From Sulfurospirillum sp001602955 (GTDB lineage: Bacteria; Campylobacterota; Campylobacteria; Campylobacterales; Sulfurospirillaceae), in NCBI GenBank assembly GCA_001602955.1, contig LVAC01000006.1, positions 87,925 to 151,924 on the forward strand: a stretch of DNA of 64,000 nucleotides, given 5' to 3'. This document shows positions 8,580 to 17,592 of the stretch, one piece after another (the first letter of the stretch is position 1; the number at the start of each line of letters is the position of its first letter). The notes below the pieces were generated by a model. It worked only from the letters and a program-made list of their open reading frames with translations, was not told where the DNA came from and did not search any database. A program made the translations under genes and the position numbers.

Positions 8580-9311
8580 TCAATTTTTATAGTATTTGGC
8601 AACGATGAACGTGTAAACGCCTCGCAATAAGCCATATACGAGATACAGGCTAATCAGAAGCGTTCCGACTTCGATCGGGTATAAATACAGAAGCGAAAAC
8701 GTCGCGACAAGGTACACCAGTGTTTTAATCAGATGACCTTTCTTTAAATCGATCTTCTTGAAACTCGGATAACGAATATTGCTAACCATAAGACACGAAA
8801 GTCCGCCTAAACCAATTAGCATCAGACTCTCATAGCCGTGAATGGCGGGATATTCTTTATAAAATAAAATCCACATCGCAACGACGACGGCAGCGGTAGG
8901 AATCGGAACACCGATAAAAACGGAAGGCTCCACCGTTCCGATCATCACGTTAAAACGTGCCAAACGAATTGCTCCGAAAACAACGAACATCGCACACAAA
9001 AGCGAGCCGACTTTCCCGTACGCATGGGCAATACTAAAATAAAACAACATCGCAGGGGCAACGCCGAAAGCTACGATATCCGCTAAAGAGTCAAATTCGG
9101 CACCGAATTTACTCGTCGCATTGGTCAATCGTGCTACCCTACCGTCAAGTCCGTCAAAAATCAACGACAGAAGAATATAAATCGCTGCCTTATCAAATTG
9201 AGCATTGGCCGAAGCGATAACGCTAATCACGCCTAAAAAAGCACTTGCCGCCGTAAAAAGATTGGGAAAGACATACATCAATTGCAATTTGTTCCCGTTT
9301 TGAACGTTCAT
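8580..9311 (-). CDS. pssA: CDP-diacylglycerol-serine O-phosphatidyltransferase
   Basis: Makes phosphatidylserine from CDP-diacylglycerol and serine in the inner membrane. The CDP-alcohol phosphotransferase signature DG(x2)AR(x8)G(x3)D(x3)D is complete in the segment starting FDGLDGRVAR, and six to eight hydrophobic helices follow. I place the start at the ATG at 9311 (243 aa), one base behind the psd-like stop, with an AAGGA box. A longer frame begins only at a TTG. It follows the psd-like gene, an arrangement I recall from Campylobacter. Confidence 0.92.
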   Translation of the reverse strand: MNVQNGNKLQLMYVFPNLFTAASAFLGVISVIASANAQFDKAAIYILLSLIFDGLDGRVARLTNATSKFGAEFDSLADIVAFGVAPAMLFYFSIAHAYGKVGSLLCAMFVVFGAIRLARFNVMIGTVEPSVFIGVPIPTAAVVVAMWILFYKEYPAIHGYESLMLIGLGGLSCLMVSNIRYPSFKKIDLKKGHLIKTLVYLVATFSLLYLYPIEVGTLLISLYLVYGLLRGVYTFIVAKYYKN

Positions 9312-9312
9312 C

Positions 9313-9960
9313 TTAATCCTTATACGCAAGATAGCCGAGCACGCTTTGCCCCGCTTTAACCGTGTCGTTTAGAACCACCTTGATACGCGCGTCTAAACTA
9401 ACCAACACGGCAATTTCCCCGTCCTTGAGGAAACCCATACGTTCCGTTGCTTTAAAAGAGCCGTCTTTACGGTAAAATGCAACCGGAATTCCCCAAGAAC
9501 CGATAGAACAGACCATATACAGTTGGTCATTTCGCGCCTGACATGTCATGATACTTCGCTCGCCTAAAGCAGACGACAATGCATGCGAAGGCGGCATAAA
9601 AAGACCGAATCGATGTGTCGTCGCAACGACGTTCATCGCAAGAGGAGCACGAATCAATCCCACGTCAAAAAATGATTTTCGAATCACGATTCGCAACATC
9701 TCTTGATTGTTTTCAAGCGTCGTTTTAGCAATCGACGTTACTCTTCCGTCAATCGGTGAAATCAAAGCACGCACATCGTCTTCGTCTGCAAGCCGCTCGG
9801 GATTGCGATAGGAAAAAAGCGTCCATGCGAAAAGCAGGAAAAACAACCACGTCAGCCACGAAAGCGCATACGAAAGAAGCAACAACATTCCCGTTAAAAC
9901 GAGACGGTTCCATCCCTCTTTGGCGATCGGTTGCGTCGTCGTATGCAAAACGTTACGCAT
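9313..9960 (-). CDS. Phosphatidylserine decarboxylase-like membrane protein, catalytic residues apparently lost
   Basis: The 215 aa protein has a hydrophobic N-terminus with helices at about 21-46, then FSYRNPERL and SPIDGRV, which match the start of short-form phosphatidylserine decarboxylases. However, the segment usually FDVHVNRAP reads FFDVGLIRAP, and the usual self-cleavage site G(M/K)IKFGSR reads GFLKDGEI, so the Ser that becomes the pyruvoyl group is replaced by Glu. By analogy it should not self-process. It overlaps ftsH by 8 bases and precedes pssA, which suggests a role near phospholipid synthesis, but not as a normal decarboxylase. The alignment is by eye. Confidence 0.7.
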   Translation of the reverse strand: MRNVLHTTTQPIAKEGWNRLVLTGMLLLLSYALSWLTWLFFLLFAWTLFSYRNPERLADEDDVRALISPIDGRVTSIAKTTLENNQEMLRIVIRKSFFDVGLIRAPLAMNVVATTHRFGLFMPPSHALSSALGERSIMTCQARNDQLYMVCSIGSWGIPVAFYRKDGSFKATERMGFLKDGEIAVLVSLDARIKVVLNDTVKAGQSVLGYLAYKD

Positions 9961-11914
9961 GGCTTGTCGGTTGTTCGTTCAACGGTTTTTCGTGAACGGA
10001 TTTAGTGTGTTTGAGTTTTGAAGGCATGCCGTTTTCTTCTTCAAACGAAGCGATGACTTCGCGCAACTGATCTCCGTCAATCGTCTCAAATTCGTTTAAT
10101 TTCGCAACGATACGTTCGATGCATTCTCGATACTCTTCCAAACGGACTTTAACGACTTCGTAACGCTCTTGCAAGGTTTTTTTAATGTGCTCGTCAAGTT
10201 TTTCCGCCATCTTATCACTGTAGTCTTTGACCGTTCCGCCGTTTAAAAATGTATTACGTTGTTTTTCAAGAACCATCAAACCGGCAACATCACTCATACC
10301 GTAAATACTCACCATCGCCTTAATAATATCGGTTGCTCGTTCCAAATCGTTACCGGCACCCGTCGAAATTTCGCCCAAAAAGACCTCTTCCGCCGCACGA
10401 CCGCCCAAAAGAACGTCGACTTCCGCCATTAACTCGTGTTTTTGCATCAAAAATTTATTTTCTTCGGGAGTGTTAAGCGTATATCCAAGGGCTGCAAGTC
10501 CTCTTGGAATAATCGATACTTTCGAAACGCGTTTTGCACCTTCCGTCGTCTCCGCAAGAAGCGCATGTCCACTTTCATGGTATGCTACGATACGTTTTTC
10601 TTCCGGATTGATACGGCGACTTTTTTTCTCAAGCCCCGCAATCGCACGCTCTACCGCTTCGACAAGGTCTTGTTGTTCGACGTACGTTTTATTCTTACGT
10701 CCCGCAAGAAGTGCTGCTTCGTTAATAATATTGGCCAAGTCCGCACCCGCAAGACCCGCCGTTAAGCGTGCAATTTCTTCAAGATTAATATCTTTTCCTA
10801 ATTTAATATCGACGACATGAACCTTTAAAATATCTTTACGACCTTGAAAATCGGGCTTATCGACTAAAACCTGTCGATCGAAACGTCCCGGTCGCAAGAG
10901 TGCGGCATCCAAGACTTCGGGTCTATTCGTTGCCGCCAAAACAATCACGGGCGATTTATCCGAACTAAATCCGTCCATTTCCGCTAAAAGCTGATTGAGC
11001 GTTTGTTCTCTTTCATCGTTACCGCCCATCATACCGCTAGCAGCCCTGCTCTTACCGATCGCATCGATTTCGTCGATGAATACGATAGCAGGTGCTTCTT
11101 TTTTAGCGTTTTCAAACAAATCGCGTACGCGACTCGCACCAACACCCACGAACATTTCGATAAAGCTTGAACCCGAAACCGAGAAAAACGGCACGCTTGC
11201 TTCTCCTGCAACCGCTTTGGCAAGCAAGGTTTTACCCGTACCCGGAGGGCCTACTAACAGTACGCCTTTAGGAATTTTAGCTCCTAAGTTCATATAACGA
11301 TCGGGGTATTTTAAAAAGTCGACGATCTCTTTGACCTCTTCTTTAGCTTCTTCGACACCGGCGACGTCTTCAAATTTGACTTTCGGTTTTTCGGAATTGA
11401 CGAGCTTTTTACTGCTCCCCATGCCTAAAATCCCTCCGCCCATATTTTTTTGCATACGATTGGCTAGGAACATCCAAATACCGAAAAAGACAAATACGGG
11501 TAAAACCCATGAGAAGAGAATCTCGGTAAAGATATTGGATTCGTTATAACCGCCGTAACTAACTTTTTTCTCATCCATTAACGGAATCAACGTACTGTCT
11601 TCACCGACTTTTTTAACAACGTATACGGTTTTTTGCGCACCTTCGTTGGAAAAAGCTTTAATCGTCGTTTGTCCGATCGCTACATAGCTGATTTGGCTGT
11701 TGCGGATCAACTCTTTAAGTTCGTAATAACTGATGGTACGCGTTGCACTGTTTTGAACGTTGAAATTAGCCGCCATACCGTTATCGCTCGTACCGCCGGT
11801 AAAATTTTTAAAAAGTAAAATAACGATTATGGAAAAAATCGCAAACATTAAGAGAGGATTTTGGTTGAAAAAGTTATTTTTTTTATCGTTTTTATTGTCT
11901 GGGTTGGGATTCAT
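9953..11914 (-). CDS. ftsH: ATP-dependent zinc metalloprotease FtsH
   Basis: Membrane-anchored AAA+ protease that degrades misfolded membrane proteins and unstable regulators. Membrane helices lie at about 20-37 and 132-152 around a periplasmic domain. Walker A GPPGTGKT is at 222-229, Walker B IVFIDEID at 277-284, the second region of homology runs through RPGRFDRQV near 341, and the zinc motif HESGH is at 446-450. The 653 aa length is normal. Its ATG follows the prmA stop directly with AAAGGA; the psd-like gene overlaps its end. Confidence 0.96.
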   Translation of the reverse strand: MNPNPDNKNDKKNNFFNQNPLLMFAIFSIIVILLFKNFTGGTSDNGMAANFNVQNSATRTISYYELKELIRNSQISYVAIGQTTIKAFSNEGAQKTVYVVKKVGEDSTLIPLMDEKKVSYGGYNESNIFTEILFSWVLPVFVFFGIWMFLANRMQKNMGGGILGMGSSKKLVNSEKPKVKFEDVAGVEEAKEEVKEIVDFLKYPDRYMNLGAKIPKGVLLVGPPGTGKTLLAKAVAGEASVPFFSVSGSSFIEMFVGVGASRVRDLFENAKKEAPAIVFIDEIDAIGKSRAASGMMGGNDEREQTLNQLLAEMDGFSSDKSPVIVLAATNRPEVLDAALLRPGRFDRQVLVDKPDFQGRKDILKVHVVDIKLGKDINLEEIARLTAGLAGADLANIINEAALLAGRKNKTYVEQQDLVEAVERAIAGLEKKSRRINPEEKRIVAYHESGHALLAETTEGAKRVSKVSIIPRGLAALGYTLNTPEENKFLMQKHELMAEVDVLLGGRAAEEVFLGEISTGAGNDLERATDIIKAMVSIYGMSDVAGLMVLEKQRNTFLNGGTVKDYSDKMAEKLDEHIKKTLQERYEVVKVRLEEYRECIERIVAKLNEFETIDGDQLREVIASFEEENGMPSKLKHTKSVHEKPLNEQPTSHA

Positions 11915-12742
11915 CTATTTCCTTTGTAAAACGAGCGTAAACCACTCGTCTTTTTGGTACTTTTCGACAAGGTTCATTGTCGTAAATTTATGCTCGACCT
12001 TATCGATATATTTATCTAAAATGCCAGAAAGTATCAAAAGACCGTTTTCGTTGACCGCACTTTGTAAGTCGGAAGCCAACATGATTAACACATCGGCGAT
12101 AATATTGGCAACGACGATATCGTATTCGCGTTCTCTTTTTTGTACCGACCCCGTCCATATCGTTTGAAACGTCGCATGATTGCGTTGAAAATTTTCACTC
12201 GCCGAAAGCGTCGCTTGCTCATCGGTGTCGCACAAATCGACTTTAGCGCCTAATTTAGAAGCCGCTATCGCTAAAATCCCGCTCCCGCATCCGACGTCAA
12301 GCAAAGTCATATTCGGTTGGACATAGCGTTGTAAAAGCAACAAACATCCGTAGGTCGTCTCATGGTGTCCCGATCCGAATGCCAACGCCGGATCGATCAC
12401 GACATTGATTTTGTTCGGATCGTCTTGAACCCAGCTGGGATGAATGTATAAATTTTCGACGTAAAGCGGCTGAACGGAATTACGATACTGAGCGATCCAA
12501 TCTTCATTCTCGCAAACCGACAAGGTGCTTTCAAGCGTTATAGAACGATCTAAGGCGAGAGAGAGTTGTTGGGCAAAAGTTTCCATACCGAAGCGAATCG
12601 TTTCAAGGTCTTCTTCGCTACGCAAAATCATCGTGCCGTCTTTTTCTTCAATGGCCTCATCGCTGAGGCTCATCAGACAATCCATAAAAAGAGAATATTC
12701 GCTACTAGGGGTTAAGGACAATTCGTTATAGGTTTGTTTCAT
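11915..12742 (-). CDS. prmA: Ribosomal protein L11 methyltransferase
   Basis: SAM-dependent methyltransferase that modifies ribosomal protein L11. SAM motif I reads LLDVGCGSGILAIAASKLGA near residue 146, preceded by FGSGHHETT. The post-motif VANIIADVLIML segment contains the N-I-x-A/D catalytic-loop pattern of the PrmA family. At 275 aa it is normal for Campylobacterota. It lies between cheY and ftsH with 5 and 0 bases of spacing, a gene order I recall from Campylobacter (cheY-prmA-ftsH). Confidence 0.9.
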   Translation of the reverse strand: MKQTYNELSLTPSSEYSLFMDCLMSLSDEAIEEKDGTMILRSEEDLETIRFGMETFAQQLSLALDRSITLESTLSVCENEDWIAQYRNSVQPLYVENLYIHPSWVQDDPNKINVVIDPALAFGSGHHETTYGCLLLLQRYVQPNMTLLDVGCGSGILAIAASKLGAKVDLCDTDEQATLSASENFQRNHATFQTIWTGSVQKREREYDIVVANIIADVLIMLASDLQSAVNENGLLILSGILDKYIDKVEHKFTTMNLVEKYQKDEWFTLVLQRK

Positions 12743-12747
12743 TCAGA

Positions 12748-13113
12748 TTAACCTAAAACATCCTCGAGTTTTTCTTTTAAGACTTGGGGCGTAAACGGTT
12801 TGACGATATAGTTATTGACTCCGGCTTTCAGTGCGGTAATGACTTCGGCTTTACCGCCTTCGGTCGTGACCATGATGATCGGCATATTTTCGTATTTTTT
12901 TTCGGCACGCACTTTGCGTACGAGATCAAGTCCGTTCATCTCGGGCATATTCCAATCGGTAATCAAAACGTTTACATCCGGAGTTCTTTCCAAAATTTGC
13001 CAGGCTTCTACGCCGTGTTCTGCTTCTAACACGTCATCAAACCCCAATCTCTGTAAAGTGTTTTTTATAATACGGCGCATTGTCGAGCTATCGTCTACTA
13101 CAAGCAGCTTCAA
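12748..13113 (-). CDS. cheY: Chemotaxis response regulator CheY
   Basis: Single-domain receiver that carries the phosphoryl signal from CheA to the flagellar switch. The acidic pair D7/D8, phosphorylation site D53 (LITDWNMPEMNG), the Thr of VTTEGG and Lys of YIVKPF are all present; 121 aa. No ATG is available. A GTG at 13119 would lie on top of the AAAGGAG box, so the TTG at 13113 (giving MKLLVVDDSS) five bases downstream is the better start and matches the N-terminus I know for Campylobacter CheY. The upstream gap carries an imperfect 12-bp tandem repeat (13155-13178). Confidence 0.95.
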   Translation of the reverse strand: MKLLVVDDSSTMRRIIKNTLQRLGFDDVLEAEHGVEAWQILERTPDVNVLITDWNMPEMNGLDLVRKVRAEKKYENMPIIMVTTEGGKAEVITALKAGVNNYIVKPFTPQVLKEKLEDVLG

Positions 13114-13188
13114 TGTCACTCCTTTAACTTTAAGGTTTAGTCTTCCATTCTAACGAACTTTAGTTTGAACTTAGTTTAAAGCACTCTT

Positions 13189-13902
13189 TTAAGAGCAACG
13201 GGCAAAGGCTTCGCGTAAGTCCAACGTACCCTCGTAAAACGCTTTTCCGACGATAACGCCAGCGACTTTACGCGAGTGTTTTAGTAAAACTATATCGTCC
13301 AAATTTTTAACGCCTCCACTGGCAATCGTATCGATCCCCGAAGCTTCCGCGATGGAGAGCGTAAACTCCGCATTCACGCCGCTTAACATGCCGTCTCTCC
13401 CGACGTCGGTACAAATAATTGCCTCCACGCCGGCATTCGCAAACTCTTTGGCTAAATCCGTCGCCAACATCGTCGATTTTTCCGCCCAACCTTCCACTGC
13501 GATAAAACCGTCGATCGCATCGATACCGACGACAATACGGTACTTTCGACACATCTCTTTCACGAAAGCGGGATTTTTAAGTGCAACGGAGCCCAAAATA
13601 ACCCGATCGATTCCAAGATCGGCATAGCGTCGAATCGTCTCTTCGTCGCGAATCCCTCCGCCCAGTTCCAATTTGAGGTTGCATTTCTTACGAATTTTTT
13701 GAATTTGCTCCATATTGCACGGTTCACCCGCAAACGCACCGTTTAAATCGACCAAGTGAACCCATTTTGAGCCCATTTCTTCAAACGTTTTTGCCACTTC
13801 CCACGGTTCGTTCGAATAGACCGTAGCACTTTGCATCAGTCCCTTTGTCAAGCGCACCGCCTTGCCGTCTTTCAAATCAATCGCCGGTAAAATTTCCATC
13901 AT
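13189..13902 (-). CDS. hisA: Phosphoribosylformimino-5-aminoimidazole carboxamide ribotide isomerase
   Basis: HisA opens the ring of ProFAR in histidine synthesis. The TIM-barrel has D9 in LPAIDLKDGKAVRL, the first phosphate loop LGGGIRD, and the second catalytic Asp in CTDVGRDGML near residue 128; 237 aa. The ATG overlaps the hisH stop by 4 bases (ATGA). The neighbour hisH makes the histidine pathway assignment clear, although hisF, the partner of HisH, is not in the window. Confidence 0.93.
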   Translation of the reverse strand: MMEILPAIDLKDGKAVRLTKGLMQSATVYSNEPWEVAKTFEEMGSKWVHLVDLNGAFAGEPCNMEQIQKIRKKCNLKLELGGGIRDEETIRRYADLGIDRVILGSVALKNPAFVKEMCRKYRIVVGIDAIDGFIAVEGWAEKSTMLATDLAKEFANAGVEAIICTDVGRDGMLSGVNAEFTLSIAEASGIDTIASGGVKNLDDIVLLKHSRKVAGVIVGKAFYEGTLDLREAFARCS

Positions 13903-14510
13903 AACTCCACAAAATTCTTTAAAATAGCCAAACCGTTTTCGTGCGACTTTTCAGGGTGCGGCTGAAACCCGTAGATATTTTCTTTTTGAACCGCACTCGC
14001 AAACGCATAGCCGTACGTCGTTTTTCCAATTTGATATTTTTCGTCGCACTGCACATGAAAGCTGTGTACGAAGTAGAGGTAAAAGCGAGGTGCCATCCCC
14101 TTAAAAAGCGGCGTATCTCGCACCACTTCAAGCTCGTTCCAACCCATATGCGGTACTTTAAGATGTTGAGAAAAACGCGTCGTGTCAAATTTAACGACTT
14201 CCCCTTCTATGAGTCCTAGTCCTTGCGTTTTCCCAAATTCCGTGCTGGCTTCAAACAACAGTTGCATCCCCAAACAGATACCTAAAAGAGGCTTTTTCGT
14301 TGCGGCAAATGCCTTAACGGCTTCATCCATCTCGCGCTCTTTTAAACACGCCATCGCATCTTTAAAGGCACCCACGCCCGGAAGAATAATCTTATCGTAA
14401 CGTTCTACATGTAAAGCGTCTTTGACAATTTCAATACGCGTACCGAGCTTCTCAAACGCGTTAGTAACGCTTCGAAGATTGCCCATATTGTAATCGATTA
14501 AACCTATCAT
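13899..14510 (-). CDS. hisH: Imidazole glycerol phosphate synthase glutamine amidotransferase subunit
   Basis: Class I glutaminase that supplies ammonia to HisF. The nucleophile Cys is in LLGICLGMQLLFE near residue 80, and the His/Glu pair is in FQPHPEKSHENG near 185; the oxyanion strand PGVGAFKDAM is also present. The 203 aa length is standard. It overlaps both the pglG-like gene and hisA by 4 bases. HisH homologues also occur in glycan loci as amidotransferases, but pairing with hisA favours histidine synthesis. Confidence 0.9.
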   Translation of the reverse strand: MIGLIDYNMGNLRSVTNAFEKLGTRIEIVKDALHVERYDKIILPGVGAFKDAMACLKEREMDEAVKAFAATKKPLLGICLGMQLLFEASTEFGKTQGLGLIEGEVVKFDTTRFSQHLKVPHMGWNELEVVRDTPLFKGMAPRFYLYFVHSFHVQCDEKYQIGKTTYGYAFASAVQKENIYGFQPHPEKSHENGLAILKNFVEL

Positions 14511-15412
14511 AATTCTCTCTTTTGATTCACGGATTTCACGTAAAACGCCAAACCAAACAGTAAAAACGTCACGCCTCCGATGAGATACACCGCATTCACG
14601 ATATGCGACGCGTCGATAATCGCAAATTTAAACACCAACATCAACGCCTCGATCGCCAACGCGATAATAATCGAGCCTAAAAAACGCACCATCGTTTTAT
14701 GCATTCCGGAGGTATCGTCTTTTTCGTTACGCCCTAAAACTTCCTCTTCAAAAATGGTTTTCACCAGATCGAAAATCGCCAAAGAGAGCGTAATCAAAAT
14801 GGTCGATTCGAACATCGCTTTAATATCCAAAAGCTCGAAGGCAAGTCCGTGCATAAACAAACTTCGCATACCGTTAAAAAGCAGTAAAAGCGCAATTGCC
14901 AGCAAAGAGATTGAAAAAAGCGTATAGATCAATTTCGACGTTTTGCCGAACCCCGACTGCAACGATGAAGGGTGGGCAATTTTTAAGATATGCTCTAAAG
15001 AGACGTCGATACATGCGATAAAACGTAACGCTCCTTGTTCATCGTAAATCGGATACGACGCTGTGACGGTTAAGTCGTTCGTTAACGTCGAGGGGTAAGG
15101 ATCGCTTAAAACGCATCGTTTTTCACGTACCGCACGGTAATAATAGGATTTACCGCTACGATTTTGTCCGAGCCCGCCTTTTTTATGCGGATCGTCGGTG
15201 ATATTGTTAATGACTTGTTCGCCTTTATAATCCAACAGGTACAAAGCTTCAAAATCGTCGACTTCATGCACGATTTTATCTAAGCTCGCGGTAATCACGT
15301 CCAGATTGGGTTCTGGCATGCGATTGGGTATATTACGCGTAAAAAGATAGCACAAATAGGCTCTTGCCCGCGTTCTCACTTCGGAGAACTGCTGTATTTC
15401 TCGAATGACCAT
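14507..15412 (-). CDS. PglG-like membrane protein with periplasmic Cache/PDC-type domain
   Basis: A 301 aa protein with an extracytoplasmic sensor-like region at roughly residues 45-150 (segments EALYLLDYKGEQV, GKSYYYRAV, ASYPIYDEQGALRFIACIDVS typical of PDC/Cache folds) and four membrane helices in the C-terminal half (about 167-187, 200-225, 235-258, 266-290). There is no kinase, HAMP or methyl-accepting domain. PglG, of unknown function, lies beside the pgl genes in Campylobacter near cheY and has a similar size, so a PglG homologue is likely. The track start is GTG; the adjacent ATG at 15412 behind AAAAGG is preferred. Confidence 0.6.
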   Translation of the reverse strand: MVIREIQQFSEVRTRARAYLCYLFTRNIPNRMPEPNLDVITASLDKIVHEVDDFEALYLLDYKGEQVINNITDDPHKKGGLGQNRSGKSYYYRAVREKRCVLSDPYPSTLTNDLTVTASYPIYDEQGALRFIACIDVSLEHILKIAHPSSLQSGFGKTSKLIYTLFSISLLAIALLLLFNGMRSLFMHGLAFELLDIKAMFESTILITLSLAIFDLVKTIFEEEVLGRNEKDDTSGMHKTMVRFLGSIIIALAIEALMLVFKFAIIDASHIVNAVYLIGGVTFLLFGLAFYVKSVNQKREL

Positions 15413-15444
15413 CACATCTACCTTTTTATTTTTCGTAATTGTAA

Positions 15445-17592
15445 CTAAATTTTCAAACGGTATATTTTAGCATACGGTTCTAAACTAATCGGCTCAAAAA
15501 ACCGCCCGTCCGCATTTTCCAAAACAAAAAGTTGTATGTAGGTCGATTCGAACATGGCGTTATCGACGATTAAGAAGGTATTATACGTCTGCATGTAGAT
15601 CACGTTGAGTTCTCCGTTTGGATGAAGCGATTGTTGTTGTTTCACAAAGGTTCCGCGTTCGTCGTATCCCGTTTGAATGAAGGTGCGAACGCCAACTTCG
15701 TTACTACCGATTTTCAATGCTCCTTTTTCTTTATCCAAAGCGATACCGTTTCCGAGTTGAAGTAACTTAACACCGTCTTGAAAACGACTGGTTTCATAGA
15801 AAAAAGGGTGGCGAACCGTTTTGCCGCTCATAATATCCAAGTTGCTAAATTGTGCGACGGTCGGGAAAATACTGAGCATGCGAAACGGTAAATAAAAGTA
15901 GATTTCACGCGTTTTTTGGGGTAAGTTCAAAGGCGTTTGCAAAGCATCTAAAAAATCATTTGCATTGTTAAAACCGTAATCCAAACTCATTTGGGCGGTA
16001 TTGTTGATGATCTTTTTTGGCTGCTCTTTCGTTTTCGTTTCATTTTCTTCGGCCGTTACAAAGGCTTTTTCGGTGTATTCGACTTCCAAGCGGGCAAGTC
16101 GTGCCGCGCTTTCTTGCGTATTCGTGAGCATAAAACTAACGGGAAAATTCACGTCGCCACCGTGTTTTCCGCCATCGATCAACGTCTTCGTATCGGCATA
16201 GTAGCGTAACGGATACCCGTAATCCCACCATGTCACGATATAATCTTCTCTACCGACGTTATTTCGCAATGATGCGAGCTGTTCAACTTCGGTTTTATTC
16301 AAAACGGTCGGAACTCTATATTCGATAATATGTGCGACATTGGGATATAAAACGGCTAAGCTTGCCGTCACGACAAAGCCCGATTTGAGAATCCGCCCCA
16401 ATGTTTCATTGACGAAAAATCCCGTAATAGAGCTACTAAGTATAAAAAGGAGATAGGCAACACCCAACGCGCAAACGGGTACGGCATAAATCGTAAAGCG
16501 TAGTCCGCCCCAAAGAGCTAAAAAGCCGAGTCCCATGAGCGGCAATCCCAACAACATCGCTTTGTAACGTCTTACCAATAACGCATAACCGACTATCGAA
16601 GCGGCAAACGTGATCGTATGTCCGCTGATTCGCTCCGCAAAAACCGAAAAAGGAATATCGCCGGCTTCTCGGATCGTTTGGTTAACTGAGAAGAAATGAA
16701 GTTCGAGCCCTTGCTGGCTTACGTCGATCGCATCTTTAAAAACATAACTTTTTAATTGCGCCCAAATCGGAGAGAAACCTCCCGTTGCAAAAAAAAGAAT
16801 ACTACCGATCGCTAAAATATACCACACGTATGAAGCAAGTTTTTTTTGTTTGAAGAGGGCATAAAGCACGCTTACACCGATCAAACGTGCAAATATCGGC
16901 AAACCCATCATCGCAAAAAGCATCATTGCGATTAACTTAATCGGGAAAGACTCTTTACGCTCAAACACCAAAGCATAAACTAAGATCAGCCCCAAATATG
17001 CAAATTCTAACGAATAGCTTTGCGGATACCACCATCGATACGCAATAATTTCTACTGCCGTTATCAGAAGATATTTATCTTCTTTCGTGCGTAATGCCAA
17101 AATCAACGACCACAAAAGAAGTGTCGGGAAAACAATATTGAGCATGTCGGTATCGTAATACCCGATCATCGTTCGATTGTAATAACTTACCGCGATCGAC
17201 GCCAATAACGATGCAAGGAAACCGACCTCGATCATACCGAGGTTATACGCGATCAGCATCATCGGAAAAACAATCAGCGATCCCAAAACGGCCGGCATAT
17301 AAAAAATAAGCGTTTCAAACGAAACCGGTACTATTTTCGCAAGCAGAAACGTCAATTGAGCAGGGGCTTGATCTATGGGAGAGCCGTCAAACTTTTGATG
17401 TGTCCCCGCAAGCAAATCTCGCGCACCTTCCGCCCAATAATAACCGTCGTTGGTGTTAATCATAAACGTATCGGCATAGTGAAAACTCTCAAAATTGCTA
17501 AACTGATACACCCAAATCAAACGAATCGCAATGCTAAACGCAAAAGCAATCAAACAATATAATGCAACGTAACTTTTGTGACGTAAATCCAT
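15445..17592 (-). CDS. pglB: Oligosaccharyltransferase PglB (STT3 family)
   Basis: Transfers a lipid-linked glycan to Asn of periplasmic D/E-x-N-x-S/T sites. The first acidic metal-site motif is in INTNDGYYWAEGARD (D49 here), the WWDYG catalytic signature is W455-G459 (TWWDYGYP), and an MI-type motif MLSIFPTVAQFSN lies further on. About thirteen membrane helices precede a C-terminal periplasmic domain. I use the ATG at 17592, which overlaps the stop of the transferase gene upstream (TGATG). It gives 715 aa, close to the 713 aa of C. jejuni PglB. Confidence 0.95.
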   Translation of the reverse strand: MDLRHKSYVALYCLIAFAFSIAIRLIWVYQFSNFESFHYADTFMINTNDGYYWAEGARDLLAGTHQKFDGSPIDQAPAQLTFLLAKIVPVSFETLIFYMPAVLGSLIVFPMMLIAYNLGMIEVGFLASLLASIAVSYYNRTMIGYYDTDMLNIVFPTLLLWSLILALRTKEDKYLLITAVEIIAYRWWYPQSYSLEFAYLGLILVYALVFERKESFPIKLIAMMLFAMMGLPIFARLIGVSVLYALFKQKKLASYVWYILAIGSILFFATGGFSPIWAQLKSYVFKDAIDVSQQGLELHFFSVNQTIREAGDIPFSVFAERISGHTITFAASIVGYALLVRRYKAMLLGLPLMGLGFLALWGGLRFTIYAVPVCALGVAYLLFILSSSITGFFVNETLGRILKSGFVVTASLAVLYPNVAHIIEYRVPTVLNKTEVEQLASLRNNVGREDYIVTWWDYGYPLRYYADTKTLIDGGKHGGDVNFPVSFMLTNTQESAARLARLEVEYTEKAFVTAEENETKTKEQPKKIINNTAQMSLDYGFNNANDFLDALQTPLNLPQKTREIYFYLPFRMLSIFPTVAQFSNLDIMSGKTVRHPFFYETSRFQDGVKLLQLGNGIALDKEKGALKIGSNEVGVRTFIQTGYDERGTFVKQQQSLHPNGELNVIYMQTYNTFLIVDNAMFESTYIQLFVLENADGRFFEPISLEPYAKIYRLKI

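Noticed and set aside
8351..8580. A T-box or leucine riboswitch before leuA
   Set aside because: No T-box consensus or specifier stem was found; the Leu-rich ORF with ribosome site is a simpler explanation.
13155..13178. Tandem GAACTTTAGTTT / GAACTTAGTTTA repeat upstream of cheY
   Set aside because: Only two imperfect AT-rich 12-base copies in a short gap; not strong enough to claim a regulator site.
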